Source: Undaria pinnatifida
Taxonomy: Eukaryota; Sar; Phaeophyceae; Laminariales; Alariaceae
Direction of reading: 5' to 3'
Length of the DNA: 64,000 nt
Assembly (NCBI GenBank): GCA_012845835.1
Contig: JABAKD010000010.1
Coordinates: forward strand, 16,937,204 to 17,001,203
Under the pieces are notes generated by a model. It saw only the letters and a program-made list of their open reading frames with translations, was not told where the DNA came from and made no database searches. A program made the translations under genes and the position numbers. This document shows, one piece after another, positions 24,801 to 34,516 of the stretch (the stretch's first letter is position 1; each line of letters opens with the position of its first letter).

Positions 24801-27022
24801 ATTGAAGCACTACAGTTTGCTCTAGTCTGATTGAGGTGCCCCGTCGGTTTAAAACGTTTCGGCCAGAAAGAGGTACTGTGCCCCTATCATATCGTAGCAC
24901 TATCCATAGTTTGTTCTAATCTAATTCAAGAGCCCCGCCAGCCAGAACGTAGTTGGCCAAAAAGAGGTACTGTACCCCTATCGAAGCACGCGTCATTCCG
25001 TAGTCACAAGACAGGCCCCAACTACTTTGGAGTGGAAATGTCAGGAACCCATACATACAAACACATACCTGCGTGACAAGCTTTCTCCGCTTCAAGTCCT
25101 TAGCCTGCTGGTCCCCCAGAGCCTCTCCGCCTTCCACCTTCTGCAACACCGCACGAACCGTATCCTCCACCACCCCCTCGCCCTTCGCTCCGCGCACGAG
25201 GGTGCCGCCCTCCCCCTTCGCCACCCACTTGTTCTTCATGCACTGACCGAGACCGATCTGCTCGCAAAAATTAAAATAAAACACACCAGGAACAACACAG
25301 AAGATGAAAAAAAGAAGAAGGAAAGAGAGGCAACAAATACCAGGTACCCGGTCGTTATAATATACCTGGCACCTGGTACGAGGTACGCATCATAAAATAC
25401 ACAAGACCCGGTTCTTGGGCACATGTTGGCCGGGTAGGGTCTACATGACACGATTCTCGCGCAACATTTCATAACGGGATTATCCCTATCGTTTCATGAC
25501 GGAAAATGTAGGTAGAAGATGTAGGTAGGATATGTACGACACGACATAATGTAGTCAGCGCCCCCGATGGTTCAAGAGTGAGCCGCGTAACTGTTGAGGT
25601 CGACGTCGTAGGTTCGAAGCCCGCAGGGAACTCTTTCTTACTACTTACTAATAAATGACAGGCCGAAAGTACGAGAGCGCGAGTTGGCGACATTCGATGC
25701 AAGTGAGAATGCTGAACCCTACACGCGGTAAAAAGCACGGCAAGTACCGGCGGGGAGAAGGAAAGATAACTGCGAACACGGCTTTTGTCCAGAAGCTCGA
25801 TGAGGGTGAAACCTCTGACAAGTGGAGCTGGAACGTAAAAGTGATGATACTTGAAAGAAAAAAAAAACGCCTCCCGTCCTAACTACCACCTTCCGTAGTT
25901 CTACTGTAAATCAATCATCCTGTGTGCAGGACATAAAACAAAAGAACATGCCCACCCAAACCCTGCCACCCCCTCCGTGGCATCCATGCCGCCCTTACCT
26001 TGACGAGGTCCGCTCCTAGGGCGGCTTCGAGATCGGACTTGCTGATGCCCTCGCCTGACTGCGGTACGCATTCTCGCACCCTCATTTCCGGCGAGCCGTC
26101 TGCGATTACCTAACATGCCATCACGGGTAGGTTCCAAAATAAAGCGAAAATAACGACATCAGCGAAAGCCAACTTGACCAAACCGTAACCGATTTACGGC
26201 CAACCCTTACCCCGACGTACGGCTAACCCTTACCTCAACGAAGCGTTTTTATTATTAATGGAACATTTCCACTTTTTTTGTCTCAAAAAAGTCGGCGGAG
26301 TTCCTAGCTTTAACCAAATCGACGAGAAGTGGGAATGTGCATCCCTACGTGCGATAGAAAGCAAGCCAAAAACCAGGGGGGGGGATAAGTTAAAACACCT
26401 GTGACAACGGCTTGACCATTGCGCCGCTGAGATGGACCCCCCCCACTTCCTGTAGTCGAGCTCGACAGCAAAAATGAACGTACACTGACGGTATTCATGC
26501 CCGGGACTCGCTGCTCATACATGTCTACGCATAGCACGCTAGACAAGAAAAATAATGAGAAAAAACAAATGCATCCGCGAACGGAAAGAGGGAAAGAGGG
26601 AGTCGGCAAGAACCAAGAACCTACTCGCTGCTGACGACGACGTACATAACCTGCAGCAGCTGTATACGACTTCACAGTTTTTTCCGTCTCCAAGAGTATC
26701 AAAACCCCCAACAACCATAAAACCTATCCCTAACCCAAACCCTAACCCTAGCCCCAGCCCTTCGCCAACCTTTTTGAACGTCACATTGTCCAGAAAATAT
26801 CCGGCATGCAAATATAAAAACGGAAAAAATAACGGCCCAATCATGAGGGAGAGAAGGGAAGAACCAAGAACCTACCTGTTGCCCCTCGCTGCTGACGACG
26901 AAGTACATGGTCTGCAGCAGCTTCGACTTGACCATTTCCTCCGCCTCCAAGGATATCAAAACCCCCACGACGTCTGTGTGGGGACACCCCAGAGTCTCCG
27001 CGAAACCCCACGTGTCCGCTAT
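12880..27022 (-). CDS. FARSA: Phenylalanyl-tRNA synthetase alpha subunit, cytosolic (first exon missing)
   Basis: Charges tRNA-Phe as the catalytic subunit of the cytosolic alpha2beta2 enzyme. Exons in gene order: 27022-26876, 26109-25999, 25257-25069, 23981-23796, 22515-22405, 20748-20689, 16999-16853, 16505-16389, 14807-14718, 13624-13481, 13020-12880 (stop TGA 12882-12880). They give about 480 residues, against roughly 500 for animal and plant homologues. The N-terminal part is the winged-helix tRNA-binding region ([20 protein letters not shown]). Class II motifs follow: [16 protein letters not shown] and [12 protein letters not shown], motif 2 [16 protein letters not shown], and motif 3 [15 protein letters not shown]. 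The C-terminus is [17 protein letters not shown]. All ten traced introns are phase 0; the one at 16852-16506 has a GC donor. The missing start should supply roughly 15 residues. A weak candidate is MTDNHVGE before GTAATA at 27649-27626. Confidence 0.92.
13671..13805. repeat. Two-unit tandem duplication of about 66 bp in a synthetase intron
   Basis: Both units contain CCAACGTCA/CCCACGTCATTCCCCA and TTTCTCCAACAAC words with substitutions. Confidence 0.55.
14155..14345. repeat. About 52-bp tandem repeat with GGTACC palindromes
   Basis: Four decayed units of CGGGTATGTACCCGGGTACC type followed by CTGTTTGTTTTCGTCA, within a synthetase intron. Confidence 0.75.
15630..16262. repeat. Two adjacent minisatellites (16-bp and 24-bp units)
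   Basis: 15630-15795 is built from CAACCCTATGAATAGG. 15800-16262 is built from a 24-bp unit, CAACCCGGAAGTAACCACTT plus CAGC. Because 24 is a multiple of three, the second array stays open in several frames and gives spurious ORFs with an eight-residue repeat (TSANPEVT). It lies inside a synthetase intron and is not thought to be coding. Confidence 0.9.
16625..16830. repeat. About 65-bp tandem repeat, three units
   Basis: Units share CTTCCCCAAC, CACTATTA and CGTAGTCAGTAGTTCGCCTC. The array sits in the intron with the GC donor, just downstream of that donor in gene direction. Confidence 0.75.
17150..17234. mobile_element. AACCCCTTTA-ended mini-element, copy 1
   Basis: Starts TTAACCCCTGTAGAGCC and ends TTTCCAATTATAATGGCGTTAA; a diverged member of the 90-bp inverted-repeat family described at 44909-44998. 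Confidence 0.65.
17281..17345 (-). repeat. Decayed copy of the 5' edge of synthetase exon 16853-16999
   Basis: The + strand reads GTGTATCCTGCACGACCTCC, AGGTATTCCTGGGGGGAGGA and ATCACCATTAG. The real exon edge at 16968-17015 reads GTGTCCTTCACGACCTCC, AGGTACTCCTCGGGGAAGGA and ATCACCGTTAG. The similarity crosses the exon-intron boundary, so a piece of genomic DNA was copied, not a spliced transcript. Confidence 0.75.
18560..18790. mobile_element. Palindromic MITE (foldback family B, copy 1)
   Basis: 18568-18672 and 18683-18784 are near-perfect inverted copies around an AT-rich centre (ATATATATAT). Shared words are CATCTTTGCAAGCTGTGTGT and GTGTGTCCTCATTAAG. One arm of the same sequence recurs at seven other sites (31447, 36410, 45290, 48475, 50565, 50738, 51975), so this is the most complete member of a foldback family. 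Confidence 0.8.
18989..19295 (+). mobile_element. tRNA-derived SINE, copy 1
   Basis: The head resembles a tRNA gene. There is an A-box-like TGGCGTATCAGG near 18999 and a B-box-like GAGTTCGAGCCCC near 19050, the spacing expected for a Pol III promoter. The body is about 200 bases and the element ends in a run of 17 A after GAAGTGTG. Related copies are at 25559-25870 (+), 26312-26430 (+, partial), 28241-28547 (-) and 30349-30655 (-). Confidence 0.85.
19870..20195. mobile_element. Dispersed element family C, copy 1
   Basis: Shares TCTGGCCGGTTGAGC, CTACCGGCTAG, TTTACGAGTACA, then GAATGCCTCCGAGGTCGTGT and AATTCTTAGAATATGCTGCA with copies at 32930-33200, 33205-33490, 50440-51135 and 56285-56545. 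No coding frame is conserved between copies. Confidence 0.75.
20990..21225. repeat. Simple array of GGTC/GGTG/GGTT units
   Basis: A 235-base run of GGGTCGGTGGGTCGATGGGT type, in the large synthetase intron. Next to it is a short dispersed word, AACTGTCGTCAACTGTGTG (21222-21241), also found at 22999, 27187 and 42837. Confidence 0.9.
23040..23130. repeat. CCCAA pentanucleotide array
   Basis: About 18 units of CAACC/CCCAA on the + strand, directly behind another copy of the dispersed word GTCGTCAACTGTGTGCG (22999-23019). Confidence 0.95.
23272..23332. mobile_element. AACCCCTTTA-ended mini-element, copy 2 (internally deleted)
   Basis: Has GCCCCTTCAGAGCCCC at one end and GGGTTTCCAGCTGTGGAGGG at the other, with about 25 bases of the usual interior missing. 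Confidence 0.6.
23400..23625. repeat. ATAAGGCGGT-rich dispersed element (family F, copy 1)
   Basis: Contains CCAATAAGACGGTC, CATAAGGCGGCC and CCAATAAGGCGGTCATACTC in alternating orientation. Related DNA is at 55535-55665 and 62500-62700, sharing GTCGCCCAGTAAGGCGGTGG and TTCCAGGGTATG-like words. No ORF. Confidence 0.6.
24330..24990. repeat. About 95-bp tandem repeat, six to seven units
   Basis: Units carry TCTAATTGAGGAGCCCCGTC, AGTCAGAAACGTTTTGGCC, AAAAAGAGGTACTGTACCCC and TATCCTATCGTAGCACTA. The array fills the intron between synthetase exons 25069-25257 and 23796-23981. It has no coding potential. Confidence 0.9.
25559..25870 (+). mobile_element. tRNA-derived SINE, copy 2 (divergent)
   Basis: The head GCGCCCCCGATGGTTCAAGAG and B-box-like GTAGGTTCGAAGCCC are followed by the family body (AATGCTGAACCCTACACGCG) and a short A-rich tail. 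Confidence 0.7.
26312..26430 (+). mobile_element. tRNA-derived SINE, partial copy 3
   Basis: The body only: AATCGACGAGAAGTGGGAAT to CCTGTGACAACGGCTTGACC, matching the middle of the copy at 18989-19295. The tRNA-like head is missing. Confidence 0.65.
26615..26725 (-). pseudogene. Decayed duplicate of the second synthetase exon
   Basis: The minus strand reads [14 protein letters not shown], then shifts frame, aligned to [20 protein letters not shown] of the real exon (27022-26876). Nucleotide similarity continues through the exon end and into the intron (GTAGGTTCTTGGTTCTTGCC against GTAGGTTCTTGGTTCTTCCC). A 4-base insertion and loss of about 9 bases before the donor break the frame. A run of TTAGGG-like units (26725-26757) lies just upstream in gene sense. 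It lies within the intron following the real exon. Confidence 0.8.
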
Positions 27023-28240
27023 CTGATATCGATAGGGTAGTCGACCAAACGCGCGCACCACAAGAAAGAGACATACGGAGACACGGAACATAGTGATTAG
27101 CACCAAGGTGTCACTCTTTTGAGTCTACGGCGTATTGGTAAAGGTAGTCTTTGCTATAGTAGGAACGCGGGCAGCACAATATTTATAATTGTCGTCAACT
27201 TGTGTGCGTTGATGGATGCGTAGTATTTCTCCGCGATCAAACGCAAACGTTTCATCAAGCAAAAAAAAAGGCTTCAGTTATCTCGAAAGGGATTCCAATC
27301 GTTCATCACCGTTGAAATAGACACCCGCGTTCGATATTGATCATAAATCGGCGAACAGGGGGGTAGGGGCGTTGATATCAGCCAAGGCAAAACGTTCGCA
27401 GCCAAGCGCAAAAGTGAAACCGAGGACCATGCGGCGAGGGCCATTCCAGCCCCAGGATGGCCCCACACGAAATATTACACACGATAGGGCACACACAACA
27501 GACACACAATAGAGTACAAGCGATAGAGCACAAACAAACAACAGTACGTGGTAAGCTTCATTTTCGACATGTGTAGTTACAGCAGGCCTCTCCGCCCACC
27601 ACCCGGAGCACAGAGCATATATTACCTCACCAACGTGGTTGTCCGTCACGTGATGTAATGACAGACGAGGAGGGAGTAAGGCATAATTTATCGACTGCTA
27701 GATAACAGTAACAAGCAGTAGTGGTATGTAGCAGCAGGTATTTTCCGGTACCTTCGCGGTGCCGTTCAGGTGACCAACTTCAAAATACAAAATAACTCCC
27801 GGCAGCAGCAGTACTTTGGTTCGAATAGGTTGGTGGCACTAGGGAGGCCCGCTGCAAATTTCGCGCACTCCACGTTAAGGACTATCGCTAGCATCGCCAT
27901 ACGTCGTATGCTATGACCGCTTGGTGCGCCTGTGCCCGGTGCAACTGCCACTGACAACAGCTCGACAGCGGGCAGGTCGAGCGAATTATTTGAGTGCGAT
28001 AGTCTCTCGTCTGGAGGTCATGAGAAATAAGCAGTACGGCTCCTCCTTACACAACATGAAGTCATCAGACGGATTGCTGTACAGAATAGATGACACAAGC
28101 ACAGCAGTAGCACGTACAAGGGTAACCCACAGGCACCAGTGCACCTGGTAGCGGATGCAGACCAAACATATGCCAGGTGCGGTCTAACCAGTCCTCTCTT
28201 GGTAGCGCACGTTTACGACTACTACAGCACTAGTATTTAT

Positions 28241-28547
28241 TATTTATTTATTTATTCTTCACACTTCTACTTTCCAGCTTCTGGACAAGTCGTGGTCACA
28301 GGTGTTGCCCCTTCTTTCCCCCGGTTCTTGCCTTCAATTTTTATCGTGCATAGGGTTCAGCAATACCACTGCTCGTCGATTGTTCATCGAGTGTTGCTAA
28401 CTCACGCTGTCGCGCTTTCCGCAAGCCAACTTGTGCACAAGAAAAAGCCCCCACGAATTTATACGAGTACGCACTCGGGGGATTCGAACTCACGAAACTG
28501 AACTATACCAGGCTCGAAGATAACCTGATACGCCACCGGGGGCGATC
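28241..28547 (-). mobile_element. tRNA-derived SINE, copy 4
   Basis: On the minus strand the head has GCCCCCGGTGGCGTATCAGG and a textbook B box GAGTTCGAATCCCC. The 3' end is TATTTATT-rich in place of a pure A run. Close to the copies at 18989 and 30349. Confidence 0.85.
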
Positions 28548-30348
28548 GGCTATTAGTAGTACATCATGCAATCATGCCGTGCACGCGTTGGAGATGCCCG
28601 CGCATTGTTTTTCTGGTACACGACCTGCCTCGGCAGCCCGGTCTGCTTCGTGTGGCCGATGCTGTAATCAAGTCATTTCTGTGCTACACTTTTCCTCCTT
28701 GAAGTCCTGAAGGGGATGTTTCCTTCCTCTGTATCGCAAGCAAACCACCTTATGGCTACGCCGGCCGCGTCCGAATTCAGCGGCGTCATGGGGGGTGAAA
28801 AAACACCCAAACATAATCAACGTTCGCAAGTCGAGCAGACGGGCGAATGGCCTGCAAAAATCTGTCGGTCCGAAGATGGCCGTTGGGGCGCTACAACCTA
28901 CGCCCCATAAGGTGGTTTACTTCTGATACAGAGAAACAAGTATAAACGTTACTGCTCTTGCTCTGCTATTCGCGGATGTTGCGCGTGTGATATCAGGCCG
29001 GCATGTCGCATTTGTAGACGCCAACGAAAGGAAGCAACTTTCTCCGTGGCTCAAGCGTGTGTTCTTCACGTTGAGCTGATTTTTTCACCCATTTGCGCCC
29101 AGCACAACCACTCTCCGCGCCGATGCCTCCTATGAATAGAGAGACGAGCTCTGTCGTCGCAAACTACAAAACATGTACCAAACACGTTGCAAAGAGAGGA
29201 AGTTTACCGCTATCTAGCCATTCAATGTCGAGGGCAATGCATACGCGGGCGGAAGATAAGCAAGCCAGCACTCAATACTCAAGACCTTTCGCGCTCCGCG
29301 GATGAACAGGGTTAAAGATTCGTTTACCTCTCGATGTGGGCGGCACCCTGCTGTGCTGCTGTTCATCGTACACACACCAATAAGGCCAGCGTCTACACCT
29401 CGGCTATGAACTCTCAAGCGCACTATTAATAAGTAATGAGTAAAAGAAAGGAAGCAACCTCCGCGGCCCAAGACCACGAAAGGCTCCAGACCTTTCCCGC
29501 TCCCCACATGTTCAGGTGGAACTCATATTTGCCTCCCAGTGTGGGCGGCACTCTGTTGCTCTGCTGTGCATCGTACGCGAACATCTCAAGCCAGCTATAT
29601 ACAACACCTCGGGCTCCGAGTTCTATAGCACAACAGGTGCACTTGACCTAAGGCCGACCGAGACCGTGAAGGAGTCGCCCAAACAGACCTTAAATTATTG
29701 TCAAGGATAGAGTATGGCAGCCGGGAAGCAACAGCAAAGTGCAGTTGGATTATTGTCTAGGATGAAGTATAGTATTCGGGTGTGCGGGCATTCTGCGGTC
29801 TCAAAAGGCCGTACACCTCAACCGAACCGATGCGGATGGCGGCCGCTGTACTCTCCCGCATCTCACCTCAGCATCCTTCCCTGAGCCAAGGCAATCCAGA
29901 AGAGCATGCTCGATAGTCTCAGCGTCCGGAGCAGCCATCTCTGTCGTGGGCTAGAGATTGCTGTGCTTCCTGTTCGTTCTCTCTTGACTTGACGAGTGTA
30001 CTGCTTCGGATGCTATTCGCAGCTCGTGCTTGGTTCTCCGCTACGCTAGCAAAGCTCCTGTACTAACTAGCTCAGAAAGTTGTGCAAAGAAGCACAATTC
30101 GGACAGCAGTATGTACTGGACAAGGCGCCACCAGCGTCAAAGCTTGCTCGATGCAAGGCAACAGCAAGGAGCTAGCTAGCTGCTAGAGAGATGGACGAGG
30201 AGCAGAGCTCTGTTGTAGGTGGACGTCATCCCCGCGGTTCCGATATGGCGTTTTTCTTATGTTCTCTACCAAAACCAGTGGATCGGAGATCGGAGATCGG
30301 ATATGATTATCGGAGACCGGATATGATTATCGGAGATCATTTGACAGC

Positions 30349-30655
30349 TTTTTTTGTTTTTTTTTCGCACACTTTTACTTTCCAGCTTCTGGACAAGCCG
30401 TGGTCACAGGTGTCGTCCCTTCTCTCCCCCGGTTCTTGCCTTCAATTTTCATCGCGCATAGGGTTCAGCAATCCCACTGCTCGTTGATTTTTTATCGAGT
30501 GTTGCTAACTCACGCTCTCGCGCTTTCCGCAAACCAATTTGTGCACAAGAAAAAGTCCCAACGAATTTATACGAGTATGTATGCACTCGGCGGGGCTCGA
30601 ACTCACGAAACTGACCGATAATATATAATCACCTGATACGCCACCGGGGCGACCG
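30349..30655 (-). mobile_element. tRNA-derived SINE, copy 5
   Basis: Minus-strand head GCCCCGGTGGCGTATCAGG and B-box region GAGTTCGAGCCCCGCC. It ends in an A run (T run on +, 30350-30365). It is very similar to copy 4, suggesting fairly recent activity. Confidence 0.85.
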
Positions 30656-31446
30656 GCTAGCTTACTCGACGGCGACGGTGTTTGTTTCGATTGCCGTTGT
30701 CGGTTCTTCTGACAGATCTTGTTGTTCTAGTATCCTTGCCCTTGCCCTCCATCAAACACCACAGCAACACCAGCACACGTCCGACAATGATTGCTGGAAC
30801 ATGACGGACACTGATTTTCTGCATCCATTTGATCACACTGAGACGGAAGACAGAATGTACGCTGGCCGCATTCATGCCATGCCTGTGCCGTAGATCACAC
30901 TGAGACGGAAGACAGAATGTGCGCTGGCCGCATTCATGCCATGCCTGTGCCGTATCTTCACGCGAAAGAAACTGAAGCTTTCGATGGCACGAGTACGTCG
31001 TAGCAGCATGGCGCACGATAATGGGGGGCGGAACATGTTATCTATAATGCCTTTCTTTATACTACGCGACCGATTGCGTGCAAGGTCGAAAGCGCAAATC
31101 TTCAAAACGAAGCAGAAACTAAACCAGAAAAAGTAAGAAGTGCAAACACAGATGTCATGAATGAGTTGTTGCGTATACCTGGTACTTAGCAAAAGGACAA
31201 GTGCATGTAACGGTGCGTGGTTGGTTCCCTTCGGCGCTGCAATGTGCCCACCACGGACAACTTATACTAACTACTTTCAAGTATAATGGTGCGTTTGCGA
31301 TATACCAAATTTGGTTGGATAGAGGTAGGAAAACATGTACCAGGTAGGTATGTATGTATGTAATAAGAGCACTGAAACCGACAAACGTTTCTCGAAACAA
31401 CCCGAAGCCAAACCAACCCACAAATAATTAACTTTTTTATAAAAAA

Positions 31447-31665
31447 ATTGAAAAACGCCAGCTGTGAGTATATAACCGATTGAATGGTCGAAACTCAACG
31501 TTGCAAGCTGAGTGGTACATCTAAGTTTCACTAAATTATTAATATTAATAGTCTATACAGCAGTTGTTGCGAAAAATTTACGGAAGGTCGTTCGCGCGTG
31601 TTATGTGTTCGATCCTCATGAAATACATTAGTCTATAGGTCGGTGACTCCCCTGGATGTTGTGAG
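31447..31665. mobile_element. Foldback family B, copy 2
   Basis: Shares GCCAGCTGTGAG, CGAAACTCAACGTTGCAAGC, GCGCGTGTTATGTG and GACTCCCCTGGATGTTGTGA with the other members; a single arm, not a palindrome. Confidence 0.6.
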
Positions 31666-32645
31666 GGTCAACAGGACGATTTTCCATTATAATAATCATC
31701 TGTATGCACTGATGATACTATAAAACGCGCATGGAGGGTATATATTTTACAGTAAGCATTACATTATTATATGACATGGTCACATCATAGAGGGCGGGTG
31801 TTATAAAGCTTAATTTGGGTAAGGGTAAGCTATTGGTTAGCCTTTTGCAAAAGTGGTCAAACCGACTAATACCCCGCTAACACCTTAACAAATGGCGTCG
31901 TCGACAGACCATGGGTTTTTTGGGTCGTGAGTTCAAATCCCACATCCGCCATGATAAACTTTTTTAGACTTTCCCCATGCATGTCGAACTTGAAAAATAC
32001 TCTCCCCGGTATACCCAGGAATAACACGGCTTGGATAATTGACAGGTCCGCCCGTACATCCGGTCGACCTGCTATCCCGCCGTTTCAGGGGGGGAAGAAG
32101 AGTGTTATAAGGCTTAGTTTGGGTAAGCTATTGGTTAACCTTTTGCAAGTGGTCAAACGGACTAATACCCCACTAATAACTCAACACGGGGTTATAATAA
32201 GCATGATATTATCACATGATATGAACAATAGGTGGGTTAAAAAACGGTACAAAGGAGTAGGATTATTTTTTGTCAAGACTCAACTTTTCCCGGGTGGGTT
32301 CGGCCTTGGGTTGTGGTTTTTGTTGGTTTCAGTCCTATTATTACATGTTTTCGCACTCATCCACCGAATCGGGTATCCCGTAAACACCCCAACACTATTG
32401 CTGTAGTGACTGGTAGTGGTGTGGGTTTGCATGAATCGACAAAAAACCACATGGGAAAAAAAAAAGGATGGCCCGACTGCCCTTACTCAACGAAAACAGA
32501 AACTACGAGGTAATTTTTTTCTCGGGCTTGAAGTATCACCGACGCGCCGCCGGCTTCCTTGCCAATAATAAGCGCTTGCAGCCTGACTACGACAACGAAA
32601 AACGTTGGGCGGTTTCTTGGGTGACAGGACGCACATTATCAAAGC

Positions 32646-32646
32646 C

Positions 32647-32690
<44 letters not shown>

Positions 32691-32692
32691 TA
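32646..32692. repeat. CAG trinucleotide run
   Basis: About 14 CAG units with one CAA; a short CTG run follows at 32742-32762 in inverse orientation. Not in a supported gene. Confidence 0.95.
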
Positions 32693-32929
32693 TAGCTGGC
32701 GATAAACAAAAAAAAAGATGCACACCATCGATCGGCAGCTACCTGCTGCTGCTGCTGCTGCTCGGTCGGGCTACGGTAGCAATGCTGTCAACACTACAAC
32801 GACACAGTGGTAGCAACCATGGCCGTCTTCATTTGCCTGGCGAAGGCTACGATAGGGAGTGTACCCGTTATTTTTCACCGCCGGGTTTCGTCCACTGAGC
32901 CACCCCAGGGTAGCGTTTGCGCGTTTTGG

Positions 32930-33490
32930 GGCCAATGCTTTTTTTTCTGACCGGTTGAGCTCCTCCAATAAAAGCGTCAACTATCGGCTAGTATGTCATT
33001 TTTTACGAGTACACTACTTTTTGTTCCAAGACTATTAATAGCGCATACTATTAATAAGAAGTATTTTGGTCGGGGTGCGCGCACGAAATGTCTCCGAGAA
33101 ATCACGCTTCGGATTTGAGGGATCGAGTCTCCTCATGACATGTTGGGAGCTCAGAAAATTCTTAGAATCTGCTGCGGGGTCATCCTACGGCCTAGGGGTT
33201 GCACTTTTTGAGCCAAAAGGTTTCTGGCCGGTTGAGCTCCTCATGCAAGGAACTACCGGGGGGGGCTGGTCTAATATTGCTACAAGCATAATTTTTGTTT
33301 TAGGGCTAGGGCACAGAAGCTTGGTCGGGAGATGCGCAAACGAATAATGACTTCGAAGTCAAATTTTCGGTGGGATATTGAGCTCCTCGTGTTATAGGAG
33401 TTCAGGAAAATTCTTGGAATCTGCTGCACCCCTCCCTCCCTACCGTGGGATGATTCTGCGCCCCTACTCATAGCGTGGGATGACCCCACT
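32930..33490. mobile_element. Dispersed element family C, two tandem copies
   Basis: 32930-33200 and 33205-33490 each carry CTGACCGGTTGAGCTCCTC / CTGGCCGGTTGAGCTCCTC and AATTCTTAGAATCTGCTGC / AATTCTTGGAATCTGCTGC. The second unit is shorter at its left end. Confidence 0.75.
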
Positions 33491-34516
33491 CGCTCGAGTG
33501 ACCCTGTGTGTGCCTCCCTGCGGCAAAAAATGCTTCAGGGAAAATTGCTTGGCGCAGCGTAGTTAACTATTCCATTGTGGGGGTGGCATACCGCAACAAA
33601 ACAAAGCGAGAAACCTCAACAAGGCAAAGGAAAAGGGGGGTCGCTCGCGCGACTTCACCCGACCCACTGAAAAAAGAGGCCCCAAAAGTTACCCCTCCGA
33701 TCGTACCATGGTTTGGCATAATGGTTTCGTATAATATCCACAGAACACAGCGTCAAGAAGGGTGCGCATAGTTCAGGCATGAACAACTTCGGTACATGTT
33801 TCTACTATTATTGAAAAACTAACCAAACGGCGCGCGCGTTTCCCACCTGCTCTCCCGCGGCGATGTTTCGGCAAACATTCCACCAAAAGGAGGCCTCCTT
33901 GTAGCGGGTTGACTTTCCCTAGAGAAGGATAAAGGCTTTACTCTCACTTCTCATACAGATCGTACAGATCGTACAGCAAGACCTCTTGATAAGTCCTGGC
34001 ATACAGAACGACCGTTCCAACGTCCACTTCCTCCGCACCGCAACATTCATGGAACTACCGACAGTCGTCCGGTAAGCACGTAAAAAAAAAAAACGACTAA
34101 AAATAAACCGTAAAGGCAACCATAAAAAAGCAAAAATTCAGGTTTCATCGAAGACGATGGACGCTAAGCATTTGAAGCACCAGTTTTACAATAAAGCAAA
34201 GCACACACAGAAGAGCTAGCACACTTCAAGCAGCGCAACTCAACAAGACAGGAGTCAACAAAAAAAACGGTAGGTTGAGCGGCCTTGGGACCGCCCAACG
34301 AGGAAACAAATTAACAGAAATCTACCGAACACAGGGCGGCACACCGCCCACCACTCCTCTCATCCATCAACCGACAAACCTTCCCCCTCCCCTCCCGACA
34401 AATACAGTACGCGCCTAACTCCTCCAAGGAGTACAGAGCAAGGCGTTTCTACACCTAAACCTACCAGTACAACAATCACGCCGACACGCCTACTCATAGT
34501 TCAACCTGCCCCTGGC

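Larger units (their letters stand above)
27110..34516. other. Gene-poor spacer between the synthetase 5' side and the kinase 3' end
   Basis: No conserved protein was recognised over about 7.4 kb. It holds two SINE copies, two copies of dispersed family C, a foldback fragment, a perfect-looking 59-base tandem duplication at 30834-30953, a near-duplicate pair at 31800-31890 and 32100-32190 (TGGGTAAGCTATTGGTTA), a CAG run and decayed direct repeats (29330-29400 against 29525-29590). The missing first synthetase exon and both genes' regulatory DNA probably lie here, but I cannot place them. Confidence 0.5.

Noticed and set aside
27022..27106. In-frame extension of the second synthetase exon to Met at 27106
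   Set aside because: Would give a 28-residue hydrophobic start unlike the family; a good CAG acceptor lies exactly at 27023, so a separate first exon is more likely.
31894..31953. tRNA 3'-half-like sequence (GAGTTCAAATCCCACATCCGCCA)
   Set aside because: The B-box and T-arm region look right, but no matching D-arm or 5' acceptor strand lies at the proper distance, so it is at most a fragment.
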